Notes under the pieces: generated by a model
What the model was told of the DNA's origin: nothing
Seen by the model: only the letters and a program-made list of their open reading frames with translations
Database searches by the model: none
NCBI RefSeq assembly: GCF_000236865.1
Contig: NZ_HE611014.1
Location: 1 to 64,000, forward strand
Source: Senegalimassilia anaerobia JC110
GTDB taxonomy: Bacteria; Actinomycetota; Coriobacteriia; Coriobacteriales; Eggerthellaceae
Reading direction: 5' to 3'
Length of the DNA: 64,000 nt
Program-made: the position numbers and the translations under genes
Part shown: piece after piece, positions 42,805 to 52,779 of the stretch
Layout: each line of letters opens with the position of its first letter
Numbering within the stretch: position 1 is the stretch's first letter

Positions 42805-44331
42805 TTATTTCCAGTCGGCTCCCAGGACGATGAGGAAGTCCTCCTCGAACAGGTAGGTGTTCGAGTTCTGCACCGCCTTGCCCACGCCGAGGGCCTTCAC
42901 GATGGCCTCGGCAGCTTCCTTGTCGGAGGAATCGTTGTACACCACCACGGTGTCTTGGTAGTCGAAGTTGTCGGCATTGCTGGTGTTCACGCTGTACCCA
43001 AGGCCCTGAATGCGCTCGGTGGCGTCGAGGCCGGCTCCCGCAAGGCCGTTGCCGTTGCGGATGGCCACGCTGCCGCCGCGCTTGACCGCGCCCGCGCCCT
43101 CGCCCGCCGTGCCGCCGCTTGTGGCGCCGCCGTCGCCGGTGGTTGCCAGAATGGTGCCCGAAGTCTTGTCGACGACGTCGCCTTCAGTGGGCGGCAGGCC
43201 CGCATCGACGCGCTTCATCATGGCCTTCCATTCCGCGGTGTTGTTCACCTCGTACCAAACGCCGTCGATGTACTCGGAAGTGGTGGGTTCCATGGCGGAA
43301 TAGATGTCGGTGGACGGGTCGAGGCCCTGCATGGCCTGCGCGAGCCCGATGATGTCGGTAACGCCCAGGTCGGTGGTGACGTACTTCGAGAGCGCCTGCA
43401 CGGTGGAGGCCATGGACGCAGCGTCGGCCGACAGCAGTTTCTTGGCGATGGCCGACATGACCAGGCGCTGGTTGGCGGCGCGATACTCGTCGCCCGGGCC
43501 GATCTCGTCATAGGCGTGGCGCGCGCGGCACAGGATAAGGGCCTGGTCGCCGTTGAGCGTTTGCGGGCCGGCGTCCAGGTGACCGCCGGCGTCCTCGTCG
43601 TCGATGGTCATGGGGACGTCGACCTCGATGCCGCCGAGCGCGTCCACGATATCCCGGAAGCCATCGAAGTTGATCTCGGCGTAGTGCGAGATATCGACGC
43701 CCGCCAGCTTCGACACCGTTTGCACCGAGAGCGCGGGACCGCCGAACACGTGCGCGGCATTGAGCTTGTTCACGCCGTATTCGCCCATGTCGACCATGGT
43801 GTCGCGGTGCAGCGAGACCAGCGTGACCTTCTTGCTCACGGGGTCGATGCGCGCGAGCATGATGCTGTCGGTGCGGTAGCTGTCGCCAAAATCGCCGGAC
43901 TCGTCGCGCTCCTCGGAGCCGTCGGTTCCCATGAGCAGCATATAGAACGGCTCTTTGGTCATGTTGGTTTTGACCAGGTACTTCCCCACGTTGCCCAGGC
44001 CCGCGTGAAGGTTGCCGGAAAGCACCTGCACGTACGCGAACGCCGCGCCGACGGCGATGACCACGACGGCAAGCGCCGCGATGCCGGCATAGAACAGCTT
44101 GCCGTGCTTTTTGTGCTTGTGGGTTTTGGCGTACTCGTCGCGCGAAAGGCGGCGTGCCGACGGCTCGCCTTGACCAGCGGACGGCCGGTCTCCGCCGTAG
44201 CTATCGCGCGCGTAGCGGTTTTGGGCGCGCACGTCTGCAGCGGTTGCGCGCCTGCCGTTGGATGGTTGGTTCGTGTTTGCTCGGCCCGCGCCGTAACGGT
44301 CGCGCCCGTAGCCTGTGCGTTTGTTATCCAT
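42805..44331 (-). CDS. LCP-family protein with C-terminal LytR_C domain
   Basis: About 508 residues. A long polar, Arg/Tyr/Asn-rich cytosolic N-terminus precedes one membrane helix (about 78-100). The LCP domain follows (LVSLHRDTMVDMGEYGVNKLNAAH, then HAYDEIGPGDEYRAANQRLV), then a Gly/Ala linker and a C-terminal LytR_C domain (SVAIRNGNGLAGAGLDATER onward). Function as for the paralogue at 14904: ligation of anionic glycopolymers to peptidoglycan. The start is uncertain: ATG 44331 has no clear ribosome binding site; ATG 44361 has a weak GAGG. Confidence 0.88.
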   Translation of the reverse strand: MDNKRTGYGRDRYGAGRANTNQPSNGRRATAADVRAQNRYARDSYGGDRPSAGQGEPSARRLSRDEYAKTHKHKKHGKLFYAGIAALAVVVIAVGAAFAYVQVLSGNLHAGLGNVGKYLVKTNMTKEPFYMLLMGTDGSEERDESGDFGDSYRTDSIMLARIDPVSKKVTLVSLHRDTMVDMGEYGVNKLNAAHVFGGPALSVQTVSKLAGVDISHYAEINFDGFRDIVDALGGIEVDVPMTIDDEDAGGHLDAGPQTLNGDQALILCRARHAYDEIGPGDEYRAANQRLVMSAIAKKLLSADAASMASTVQALSKYVTTDLGVTDIIGLAQAMQGLDPSTDIYSAMEPTTSEYIDGVWYEVNNTAEWKAMMKRVDAGLPPTEGDVVDKTSGTILATTGDGGATSGGTAGEGAGAVKRGGSVAIRNGNGLAGAGLDATERIQGLGYSVNTSNADNFDYQDTVVVYNDSSDKEAAEAIVKALGVGKAVQNSNTYLFEEDFLIVLGADWK

Positions 44332-44652
44332 ACGGTCATTGTGACGGCCCCCGGCCCCCATGCAAGCGACCTCACACGCTTTGCGGGAAATGCCCATATG
44401 AGCACGAGCGGGGAAACGGCGGCCTGTCCGAGGGACAAGAAAGGCCTGGAACGCATTTCGCGTTCCAGGCCTTCAAGGCGGGAAACCCGGGGCTCCGCCA
44501 CAGTCAGCGAGGGCCCTATAGTGCCCAGAATCCGCCTGAAGCAAGGCGGCATAAGCCTTTGGGCCATGCCGCCGAAGCTGAAGGTGAAAGCCGGGTGCCA
44601 CAAGCCCCGCAGCGTCGAGTCGGTCCGCCAGCCGACAGACCGGCGGAACCGT

Positions 44653-45927
44653 TTAACCGCCGGGGAAGCGGATGACCATGTAGATGGCGGCGATGGCCAC
44701 CGTGAACAACATGATCGGGAAACCGCGTTTGAAGAACTGCATGAACGTGATCTCATGCCCGAACTTCTTGCTGATATCGGACAGCACCACGTTGGCGGAT
44801 GCGCCGATGAGCGTGCCGTTGCCGCCCAGGCAAGCGCCCAGAGACAGCGCCCACCACAGCGCCGTGCCGTCGAGGCCGTCGGCCTCGAGCGTCAGGATGA
44901 TGGGGATCATGGTTGCCACGAACGGGATGTTGTCCAGGAAGCTGGAGATGATGGCCGAGCCGAACAGCACCGCCAGCATGGTGATCATGAGGTTGCCGCC
45001 CGTGACGTCGATAAGGCCCTGTGCCAGCATGCCGATGACGCCCGTTTCGGACATGGCGCCGACGATGATGAACAGGCCGGCGAAAAAGCACAGCGTGGTC
45101 CATTCGACGCCGTGCAGCGCCTCTTCGATGCTCTCACCGGAGATGAGCAGGATCAGGCCGGCGGCGGCAAGGGCGATGACGCAGGACTCCAGGCCGAGCG
45201 CGCCGTGGGTCATGAAGCCGACGACCACGAGGACGACCATGGCGACGCTGATCTTGAGCAGGCGCGCATCCTTGATGTAATCGTTCTCGTCAAGCTCCAT
45301 GATGGCCTTGCGGTGCTCCTCGTTGGCGGAGATCTTGCGGCCGTACATGACGTAGAACAGGCCGATGACGGCAGCCAGGATGATGACGACCGCAGGCGCA
45401 TCATAGGCGATGAAGTCGGCGAAGGTGTAACCCGCGGCAGAGCCGATCATGATGTTGGGCGGGTCGCCGATGAGCGTTGCCGTGCCGCCGATGTTGGACG
45501 CCAGGATCTGCGTCATGAAGAACGGCACCGGGTCGATGTCGAGCAGGCGGCACACGGTGATGGTCATGGGGCCGATGAGCAGCACGGTGGTGACGTTGTC
45601 CAAGAAGGCGGACAGCACGGCCGTGAGCAGCACGAACAGCACCATGATGGTCCAGGGGTTGCCCTTCGCCACGCGCGCGCACTTGATGGCCAAAAATTCG
45701 AACACGCCCGACTGCTTCACCACGGCCACGAACAGCATCATGCCGAACAGCACGCCGAGCGTATTGAAGTCGATGTGCCCGATAGCCGTCTCGAACGGCA
45801 TGATGTGCAGGATGAGCAGCAGCATGGCGCCGGTGATGGCGACAAGCGCGCGATGCACCTTCTCGGTCATGATGGCGATCATGGCCACCACGAAGATGGC
45901 GACGGAAATGATCTGGCTAGTATCCAT
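44653..45927 (-). CDS. ArsB/NhaD/SLC13-like ion transporter
   Basis: 424 residues with about 11 membrane helices. Two inverted-repeat signatures are present: SAFLDNVTTVLLIGPMTITV with IGGTATLIGDPPNIMIGSAAGY in the first half, and SSFLDNIPFVATMIPIILTL with LGGNGTLIGASANVVLSDIS in the second. These are hallmarks of the ion transporter superfamily that includes arsenite permease, NhaD Na+/H+ antiporters and SLC13 carboxylate carriers. The substrate cannot be told from sequence. AAGGCGG precedes the ATG. It is divergent from murT-gatD. Confidence 0.88.
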   Translation of the reverse strand: MDTSQIISVAIFVVAMIAIMTEKVHRALVAITGAMLLLILHIMPFETAIGHIDFNTLGVLFGMMLFVAVVKQSGVFEFLAIKCARVAKGNPWTIMVLFVLLTAVLSAFLDNVTTVLLIGPMTITVCRLLDIDPVPFFMTQILASNIGGTATLIGDPPNIMIGSAAGYTFADFIAYDAPAVVIILAAVIGLFYVMYGRKISANEEHRKAIMELDENDYIKDARLLKISVAMVVLVVVGFMTHGALGLESCVIALAAAGLILLISGESIEEALHGVEWTTLCFFAGLFIIVGAMSETGVIGMLAQGLIDVTGGNLMITMLAVLFGSAIISSFLDNIPFVATMIPIILTLEADGLDGTALWWALSLGACLGGNGTLIGASANVVLSDISKKFGHEITFMQFFKRGFPIMLFTVAIAAIYMVIRFPGG

Positions 45928-46154
45928 ATCCCACCGCCTTGGTTACATTGTTTTCCACGGGTCCTTCTTTCTCCAAAGCGCGCGAAATCCTTATGCAATC
46001 GCGCAAAAATCCACTATAGCAAAACCCGATTTCCCCATGCGGAACCATGGGGAAAGTTTCTCGTGTTTTAACGTTGAAAGGCTGCAATGCGCGGCGGCCG
46101 CCCGAGCGCGGGATATACTGGGCGCATGCATTTACGAAGGTAAGCGAGGAAACC

Positions 46155-48383
46155 ATGGGATTGAGATTCACCGCCGCCCGCGCCGTCAGCGGCGTCTCCA
46201 CTTGGGGCTTGAAAAACGTGTTCCGCCGCCCCGCCGCGAACTTCCCGGGCAAAATGGCCCTGTACGTGGACCCGCAGCTTATCGCGCATCTGCGCGGCAA
46301 GCTCGATCGCGGTAGCGTGTGCGTGGTGGGGACCAACGGCAAGACCACCGTTTCCAACCTGCTTGCCGACGTGCTTGAAGCGTCGGGCCAGCGGGTCGTC
46401 TGCAACCGCACGGGCGCGAACCTGGATTCGGGCGTGTCCACGGCGCTGCTGCACGCCGGCAAGGCCGACTGGGGCGTGTTCGAGTGCGACGAGCTGTGGC
46501 TGGCGAAGATCCTGCCGCAGCTGCGCGCCAACTACGTGGTGCTGCTCAACCTGTTCCGCGACCAGCTTGATCGCTGCGGCGAGATCGACCGCATCCAGGA
46601 CAGCATCGTCAAGGCGCTGGGCAGCTCGCCTGAAACCGTGCTGGTCTATAACGCCGACGACCCGCTGTGCGCATCCATCGCCGACCGCGCCGGGCAGCTG
46701 CCGGGTCGCGAGGGCACGCGCTCCATCGCCTTCGGCGTGGCCGAGAGCATGGGCCTAGCGCAAAACACCGTCTCCGACGCCACCATGTGCCAGCGCTGCT
46801 CCACCATGTTCGAATACGACTGGCGCCAATACGGGCAGCTGGGCGAATGGCGCTGCCCGAACTGCGGTTTCGCGCGCCCCGCGCTGGATTTCGCCGCCGA
46901 AAACGTGCAGCTGGGAGCCGACGGGCTGGCGTTCTCGCTTGCCAAGCCCGGCGCCGGCGATGCCGGGCGCGAAGGGGCGTTCTCGGTGACGGCACGCTTC
47001 AGCGGCGCCTATATGGTGTACAACCTTGCCGCCGTGAGCGTTGCCGCAAGCCTGCTGGGATGCACGAACGAGGCGTTGCAGAAGGCCATCGACGCGTTCG
47101 ACCCGCAAAACGGGCGCCTGCAGACCTACGACCTTGCTGGCCGCCGCGTCCTGCTGAACCTGGCGAAGAACCCCACCGGCTTCAACCAGAACCTCAAGAT
47201 CGTGGCGCAGGACCAAGCGCCGAAGGTGGTGGCCTTCTTCATCAATGACAAGGAGGCCGACGGGCGCGACGTGTCGTGGCTGTGGGACATCGACTTCGAG
47301 GAGCTGGCGCAGGCGGGCCCGCTGACGGCATACGCCGGCGGCATCCGCGGGCGCGACATGGCCGTGCGCCTGAAGTATGCCGGCATAGACGCCCAAACCG
47401 TTGACAACGCCAACGACCTGCTGCATCGCATCGCGCAGCAGCCGCGCGAGGTGAGCGCGTACATCATCGCGAACTACACGTCGCTGCCGGGGTGCAAGGC
47501 CGCGCTGGACGCAGCCGTGGCCGCAGGCGGCGAAGTCGAGCCCGCCACGGGAGAGGCGCCCGCGCCGCGCGATTTCGGAAACCAAGGCGCCGACGGCGCG
47601 CCGGCCGGCGAAGATGTGGCGAACGGCCAAAACCCCGTGGTCATCGCGCACCTGTTCCCCGACCTGCTGAACCTGTACGGCGACGGCGGCAACGTGCGCG
47701 TGCTGCAGCAGCGCCTGGCATGGCGCGGCATCCCCGTGGAGATCCGCCGCGTGAACCACGGCGACGCCATCGACCTTTCCGGCGTCGACCTGATCATGAT
47801 GGGCGGCAGCCCCGACCGCGAGCAGAAGCTGGCCAGTGCCGACATCGTGGCCATGCGCGACCAGCTTGACGCATACGTACAGGACATGGGCCCGCTGCTT
47901 GCCATTTGCGGCAGCTACCAGATGCTGGGCCGCGAGTGGCTGGTGGACGGAGAGAAGGTGCCCGGCCTGGGCTTGGTGGGCATGACCACGGGACGCCCCG
48001 GCACCTCGGGCGACCGACTGGTAAGCAACATCGCCCTTCGCAGCCCCTTGGCCGACGAACCCGTGGTGGGTTACGAGAACCACGCAGGCCGCACGTACCT
48101 TGACGAGGGCGTGGAGCCGTTCGGCACCGTGGTCTCCAACACGGGCTTGGGCAACAACGAGGAGACCAAGCAGGACGGCGTGCGCTACAAGAACGTGCTG
48201 GGCACGTACCTGCACGGCCCGCTTCTGGCAAAGAACCCGCAGATCGCGGACTGGCTGCTTGCTCGCGCACTTGAGCGAAACGCCAAGCGAACCGGGCAGC
48301 CCCTGATCGAGCTGACCCCGCTCGATGATGCGCCCGAGAAAGCCGCCAACGCCTTCATGTGCGACAAGCTGGGAGCCAAGTAG
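46155..48383 (+). CDS. Fused MurT-GatD: lipid II isoglutaminyl synthase
   Basis: 742 residues. Residues 1-450 are MurT: Mur-ligase P-loop VVGTNGKTTVSN (about 56-67), the MurT zinc ribbon (Cys212, Cys215, Cys234, Cys237) and the MurT C-terminal domain (NLAKNPTGFNQNLKIV). A Gly/Ala/Pro-rich linker (about 456-492) joins GatD: VVIAHLFPDLLNLYGDGGN, nucleophile Cys585 in LAICGSYQMLG, and the TYLHGPLL His motif. Together they amidate D-glutamate in the peptidoglycan stem. In staphylococci and streptococci these are two proteins; here they are one. GAGGAAA precedes ATG 46155. A strong terminator follows. Confidence 0.93.
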   Translation: MGLRFTAARAVSGVSTWGLKNVFRRPAANFPGKMALYVDPQLIAHLRGKLDRGSVCVVGTNGKTTVSNLLADVLEASGQRVVCNRTGANLDSGVSTALLHAGKADWGVFECDELWLAKILPQLRANYVVLLNLFRDQLDRCGEIDRIQDSIVKALGSSPETVLVYNADDPLCASIADRAGQLPGREGTRSIAFGVAESMGLAQNTVSDATMCQRCSTMFEYDWRQYGQLGEWRCPNCGFARPALDFAAENVQLGADGLAFSLAKPGAGDAGREGAFSVTARFSGAYMVYNLAAVSVAASLLGCTNEALQKAIDAFDPQNGRLQTYDLAGRRVLLNLAKNPTGFNQNLKIVAQDQAPKVVAFFINDKEADGRDVSWLWDIDFEELAQAGPLTAYAGGIRGRDMAVRLKYAGIDAQTVDNANDLLHRIAQQPREVSAYIIANYTSLPGCKAALDAAVAAGGEVEPATGEAPAPRDFGNQGADGAPAGEDVANGQNPVVIAHLFPDLLNLYGDGGNVRVLQQRLAWRGIPVEIRRVNHGDAIDLSGVDLIMMGGSPDREQKLASADIVAMRDQLDAYVQDMGPLLAICGSYQMLGREWLVDGEKVPGLGLVGMTTGRPGTSGDRLVSNIALRSPLADEPVVGYENHAGRTYLDEGVEPFGTVVSNTGLGNNEETKQDGVRYKNVLGTYLHGPLLAKNPQIADWLLARALERNAKRTGQPLIELTPLDDAPEKAANAFMCDKLGAK

Positions 48384-48440
48384 CGGCAGATCGTTGGAAT
48401 GCGGGCGGGCGCGGAAGCGCCCCTGCTGCAAGCGAACGCG

Positions 48441-48499
48441 AAAGCGCGGCGCCGGCCCTGTGCGAGGAAAACGCATGGGAGCCGGCGCCGCGCTTTTTG
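48441..48499 (+). terminator. murT-gatD terminator
   Basis: AAAGCGCGGCGCCGGC and GCCGGCGCCGCGCTTT pair perfectly over 16 bp, followed by TTT and then GTTT. Confidence 0.9.
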
Positions 48500-48522
48500 T
48501 TTGGGAGCGATTTTGAGAAAAA

Positions 48523-48556
48523 AGAAAGCGGGCCGGACATTTCTGCCCGGCCCGCG
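48523..48556 (-). terminator. tRNA-Thr terminator
   Basis: GCGGGCCGG and CCGGCCCGC pair on the minus strand, followed by TTTCTTTTTTC. Confidence 0.85.
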
Positions 48557-48564
48557 TACATTCG

Positions 48565-48640
48565 TGGAGCCAACGACCGGATTCGAACCGGTGACCTGCG
48601 CTTTACGAGAGCGCTGCTCTACCAGCTGAGCCACGTTGGC
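48565..48640 (-). tRNA. tRNA-Thr (CGT anticodon), CCA encoded
   Basis: On the minus strand the acceptor GCCAACG pairs with CGTTGGC. The D-arm is GCTCAGCTGGTAGAGC, the anticodon loop CTCGTAA reads ACG, the T-arm is GGTTCGAATCC, and CCA is encoded. Confidence 0.95.
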
Positions 48641-48852
48641 ACACGGCTTCTTGCGAAGCGCGAATATGAACTATACCGAAGAGCCTGTCGTTTCGCAAGG
48701 GGCAAATGCAACTTTTCGGGCGAACGAGCGGGCATTCGCCGTTTCTCCACAGGCTCGCATCCTAGCGTTGCGGCCCTCGAGAGCCGCATGGGCATGCGCT
48801 CAACCGCTGCGGCGTCCTTGCCTAAGAGTCGCCCGATGCGCAGCGTCGCCGC

Positions 48853-49341
48853 CTACTCCTCGTTCTCGGGGGCCTTCACCACCAGCACGGGAACCTGGGC
48901 CTCTCGCAGCACGTAGCTGCTCACGCTACCCAGCATGCCGCGCAGAGCGCCCAGACCGCGGCTGCCCATGATGATGAGCCCGCAGCCGTTCTCCTGCGCG
49001 TACTTCACGATCTGGTCGCCCGGATGCACCTCGGGCAGCAGGCAGACGCGTTTCTCGTTCATAAGCGGGCGGATCACCCCATCGACCTGCGCATGCAGGC
49101 GCTCGGACGCTTCCTCCGTTGCCTCCTCCATGGCTTCTTGCATACCCATGGGGACGACGCTTTCGATCAAATCCACGCCGCGAGCCTCGAGCTTGGCCAC
49201 GGCGGTTCGCTCCAGGTCGACGATCTGGACGACGTGCAGCGCAAGTCCGGCGTCCTCCTTCGCGAAGCGCACGGCCTCGTCAAGCGCTGCACAAGCGGAA
49301 TCGGACCCGTCGAACGGGACCATAACGGCATCGTAGAGCAT
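48853..49341 (-). CDS. Universal stress protein (UspA family)
   Basis: 162 residues with one Usp domain. The N-terminus YDAVMVPFDGSDSACAALDE and the C-terminal IIMGSRGLGALRGMLGSVSS with VPVLVV form the nucleotide-binding motif of ATP-binding Usp proteins. Usp proteins are induced under growth arrest and anaerobic or energy stress. GAAGGGGG precedes the ATG. It is monocistronic; a TATACT at 49530-49535 on the minus strand is a candidate -10 element. Confidence 0.92.
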   Translation of the reverse strand: MLYDAVMVPFDGSDSACAALDEAVRFAKEDAGLALHVVQIVDLERTAVAKLEARGVDLIESVVPMGMQEAMEEATEEASERLHAQVDGVIRPLMNEKRVCLLPEVHPGDQIVKYAQENGCGLIIMGSRGLGALRGMLGSVSSYVLREAQVPVLVVKAPENEE

Positions 49342-49674
49342 TGCAACCCCCTTCTCTCACCGGTCGAACCTAGGAAGGCAAGGCGACGTAGCGCATTGCG
49401 ACGAACATCGAACGCCGCGCATCCCCGGCAACCGCGCGCGTATCCCCGCGTGCAGCACGTGTTCCGCAGGCCGCTGAGGCAACTCAGCGTACAAGCGCCG
49501 CGGACCCTTCCCCATCAGGCTTTATCCCCAGTATAGCAAGAAGCCCCGCGGCAATCGCCGCAGGGCTTCCGCAAACGCCGTTCGCGCAAACGGCGTTGCC
49601 ATGTTGTAACGTTTCGCGATCGCGATGAGAGGAGGCGAACCGCCCCGTTCGCGCAAAGCGAGGGCTTTCGCCGG
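49342..49674. other. Intergenic region between the APC permease and usp genes
   Basis: No gene seen. Two hairpins lie near its right side: AAGCCCCGCGGC/GCCGCAGGGCTT (49541-49568) and AACGCCG/CGGCGTT (49575-49598). Both follow the APC permease stop on the minus strand and probably end that transcript. Confidence 0.5.
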
Positions 49675-51075
49675 CTACACCTCCAGGTGCTTGAACGCCT
49701 CGGGCACTTCCTTGAAGCCCTTGGACTTCACGGCGCCGACGATCAGGCCGAGGATCAGCCACACGACGCCGACGATATAGGTCATCGCCTCGAAGCCGGT
49801 GAACACGTACACCAGGATGGCGATGCCGATCCAGGGGCAGATCAGGTACTTCACGATGTCGCCGAAGGTGTTGCGCTTCTTCTCGCGGATGAAGAAGAAC
49901 AGGAACACGGCGAAGTTCAACAGGATGAACGAAGCCAGGGCGCCGAAGTTCACCAAGCCGGCCAGCTGGGTCATCTTGTCGCCCATGGGGATGGACAGGC
50001 ACAGGGTGACCACGCCCAGGAACACGGCGGAGAACCAGGGGGTCTGGTACTTCGGGTGGACCTTGCCGAACGCCTTCGGGATAACGCCGTCGCGGCCCAT
50101 GGAGTACAGCAGGCGCGAGGAGGCCATCTGGGCGTTCATGATGTTGGCGATGCCGATGGCGATGATGTTGATGACCAGCATGATCTTGTAGAAGACCGGG
50201 CCGCCCACCAGCATGACGGAGTCGAAGAAGCCCATGTCAGGATCGGTGTTGGCCCAGTCGGGCTGCACGATGGCGGCGATGTAGGTCTGAGCGACGAACA
50301 CGACGATGATGGCGCACAGGGCGATCAGGATGCCGCGGCCGATGTTCTTCTCGGGCTCGTGGGTTTCCTCGGCCAGCGTGGACATGCCGTCGAAGCCCAG
50401 GAAGGAAAGCGCTGCCAGCGAGATGCCGGCGGCGATGAAGTGGGCGTCGACCTGACCTTCCTGATAAATCGGGTCGAGGACGAAGGCGCCGGCGCCGCCG
50501 CCGCCCATGATGAAGTTGCAGCCGAGCGCGATGAACGCGATGACGGCCAGGACCTCAATGACGAAGATGACCCAGTCAACGCCACGGCTCATCTGGATGC
50601 CGCGGATGTTCACGAACGTGTTGAAGGCGATGAAGACCACGGCCCACAGCCATGCCGGGCTGTTGGGGATCAGAGCGGTGCCCCAGTTCATGACCATGAC
50701 GATGAGCAAGGACGGAACCAGGATGTAGTCCAACAGGATCAGCCAGCCGGCGATGAAGCCGACGTGCGGGTTGATGCCGCGCTGCACGTAGGAGTACACG
50801 GAGCCGGCGATCGGGAAGCGGCCGGACATGCGCATGTAGCTCATAGCGGTGAACATGATGGCCACGAAGCCGATGATGTAGACCAGCGGCGTCATGCCGT
50901 GGCTGTTCAGCTGGATGGAGCCGAAGATGGATTGCGGGGCGATGATGACCATGAACAGGACGCCGTACATCACCACGTCCCAAAGGCCCATCCCGCGGCG
51001 CAGCTCTTGCTTGTAGCCGAACTGCTCGATGTTGTCCCCGGCGTTACCCTTCGCCGGAGCTTTTTGCTCTGCCAT
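49675..51075 (-). CDS. APC-family amino acid permease
   Basis: 466 residues with 12 membrane helices. GLWDVVMYGVLFMVIIAPQS, YSYVQRGINPHVGFIAGWL and LSFLGFDGMSTLAEETHEPEKN are signatures of the amino acid/polyamine/organocation superfamily. It most likely imports an amino acid or amine with protons. AAGGAAAGGG precedes ATG 51075. Its upstream neighbour on the same strand is an acetamidase/formamidase, but a terminator separates them. The precise substrate is unknown. Confidence 0.88.
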   Translation of the reverse strand: MAEQKAPAKGNAGDNIEQFGYKQELRRGMGLWDVVMYGVLFMVIIAPQSIFGSIQLNSHGMTPLVYIIGFVAIMFTAMSYMRMSGRFPIAGSVYSYVQRGINPHVGFIAGWLILLDYILVPSLLIVMVMNWGTALIPNSPAWLWAVVFIAFNTFVNIRGIQMSRGVDWVIFVIEVLAVIAFIALGCNFIMGGGGAGAFVLDPIYQEGQVDAHFIAAGISLAALSFLGFDGMSTLAEETHEPEKNIGRGILIALCAIIVVFVAQTYIAAIVQPDWANTDPDMGFFDSVMLVGGPVFYKIMLVINIIAIGIANIMNAQMASSRLLYSMGRDGVIPKAFGKVHPKYQTPWFSAVFLGVVTLCLSIPMGDKMTQLAGLVNFGALASFILLNFAVFLFFFIREKKRNTFGDIVKYLICPWIGIAILVYVFTGFEAMTYIVGVVWLILGLIVGAVKSKGFKEVPEAFKHLEV

Positions 51076-51265
51076 TTCCCTTTCCTTTCTTTCTTGCGGG
51101 GAAAACAAGCATTGCGCAGGGCCAGAAGCGCGATTCCCGGCTCTACGCAATAGCCCGTACTTTAGCACGTTAAAGCGCATGAGTAGAGTGAATATAGCAA
51201 TTCCTAGCAATGCCGTGCATGATTTTGGGGCCGAAAGGCGGCCCTACGCGCTCACGAGATACGAA

Positions 51266-51301
51266 AAATGCCCGATTCCCTGGGGAAACCGGGCATTTTG
51301 C
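51266..51301. terminator. Bidirectional hairpin terminator
   Basis: AAAATGCCCG and CGGGCATTTT form a 10-bp stem. It separates the acetamidase gene from the permease gene on the minus strand. The remainder of 51302-51527 shows no gene. Confidence 0.75.
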
Positions 51302-51527
51302 ATAAGATATCGAAATCGACGACACCGGAACTGCCGTGTATTTTAGCCTCTGCTAACTAAGGCGAACGGCAGATTTATGGCGATAAACGGTTGCGCGAAC
51401 GCATAGTGTTTCGCTCGTTGCGCGGCGTGATCCGGCCAGGCCTTGCCACTTGACCGGAAGCACCCCGGCGCCGTAAACGATCGTTGCAGCCCGCGATCAG
51501 ACCAGCCGGTGCCTACGGCTGAGGGAT

Positions 51528-52439
51528 TTACGGCTGAGGAATCAGAACGGGGAACTCCGACAGCTTCGGCGTCCCGATGCGCAGCGACACGTCGACCTCG
51601 CACGGCTCGCAGCCCTGGCTCACCTCGACGTCGCTTTGGACGGACATATACATATAGGTCTCCACGGCATCCCAACCGGTAACGCGCATCAGCAGACGCT
51701 GCAGCTCCTTCGAGCCGTTCATGAGCGCCTGCTCGTAATGGGTGCCGCTGCAGTTCACGTACCACTTGCCGTTGGGGCCGAAGGTCTCGAGCACCGGCCA
51801 GTTCAGCTCGAAACCCTTCACCAGCTGCACGCGAACGGTGATCTCAGCGGGGATCTCGATGCCGGTGCCGCACAGCTCGGCGTCGCCCATGGTGGCGTGC
51901 ACGTCGCCCATCTGCAGAAGCGCGCCGGGAACGCGCACGGGGAAGTACAGGCGCGTGCCCTTGGTGATCTTCTTGTTGTCCATGTTGCCGCCGTGGCTGC
52001 CCACGAAGCCGTCGATGACGTCGGGGCCGGACGGCGCGGTGCCGATGACGCCGATCATGGGGTTGATCGGGAAGCTGACCTGGTTGAACGTGGCCATGCC
52101 GTCCTTGATGGGGATCTTCTTGGTGCGGTAGCCGGTGGTCTCGAACAGCGGGCCGCAGTGATCGTCGGTGGCGATGGTGCCCTCGTCGGCCACCTTCACC
52201 TCGTAGATGTCGACCACGAGCACGTCGCCGGGCTCGGCGCCCTCGATGTAGACGGGGCCCGCGGCGGGATTGGCGAAACCGTACGTGTAATCAAGGTCGG
52301 CCATGGTGGTGTTCTCATCGGGAATGCGGTTGCTGAAGCAGTCCTGCGTGTTGAACTGCAGCACCTCGCCGGGCTTGGCCGTGGCGCAAGGCTTGTTGTC
52401 CTTGGAGAATTCGTAAACCTGATCGGTGATAATCTGCAT
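51528..52439 (-). CDS. Acetamidase/formamidase family protein
   Basis: 303 residues of the FmdA/AmdA fold. GPVYIEGAEPGDVLVVDIYE, IKDGMATFNQVSFPINPMIG and VIGTAPSG, HGGNMDNKKITKGTRLYFPV and GDVHATMGDAELCGTGIEIP contain the Asp/His residues that bind the zinc and catalytic water. The family hydrolyses formamide or short amides to ammonia and the acid. AAGGGGG precedes ATG 52439. It is a single gene. The physiological amide is not evident; release of ammonia and formate or acetate would fit an amino-acid-degrading anaerobe. Confidence 0.9.
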   Translation of the reverse strand: MQIITDQVYEFSKDNKPCATAKPGEVLQFNTQDCFSNRIPDENTTMADLDYTYGFANPAAGPVYIEGAEPGDVLVVDIYEVKVADEGTIATDDHCGPLFETTGYRTKKIPIKDGMATFNQVSFPINPMIGVIGTAPSGPDVIDGFVGSHGGNMDNKKITKGTRLYFPVRVPGALLQMGDVHATMGDAELCGTGIEIPAEITVRVQLVKGFELNWPVLETFGPNGKWYVNCSGTHYEQALMNGSKELQRLLMRVTGWDAVETYMYMSVQSDVEVSQGCEPCEVDVSLRIGTPKLSEFPVLIPQP

Positions 52440-52779
52440 GATGCCCCCTTCTTCATGATTGCGAACGCGGCTTGCCGCCGTTTCGAGCGATTGTACGCCA
52501 ACCGCCGCAGGCGCGCCACGGCGGGCGGCGCCACGGCGGGGCAAGCTCGACGGCCGGGCGAAAGCGGCGAAGGGAGAACGCGCCACGGCCACCGAGCCAC
52601 CGCCCCCATCGGGAAGCCTGCGTCCAACCCGAAGGCCGAGCGGCGCGAAACAGCGCCCGGAAAGCGACAGCCGCTCAGGGCGAACCCGCCCTCCGGCGCA
52701 AAAGCCGCAAACGCAAAAGGGCGTGGCCCCGCATATGCGAAGGCACGCCCTTTCGGCGCGTTATATAGGCACGTGAGGC
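52440..52779. other. Intergenic region containing the selenium-operon terminator
   Basis: No gene seen in this unusually G+C-rich stretch. AAAGGGCGTG and CACGCCCTTT (52716-52753) form a 10-bp hairpin with TT following on the minus strand, placed to end the yedE-yedF-DUF3343 transcript. Confidence 0.5.

Noticed and set aside
42190-46071. A 1293-codon open frame on the + strand
   Set aside because: It runs antisense to two clear genes (LCP protein and ion transporter) in high-GC DNA, has no ribosome binding site and no domain; it is a shadow frame.
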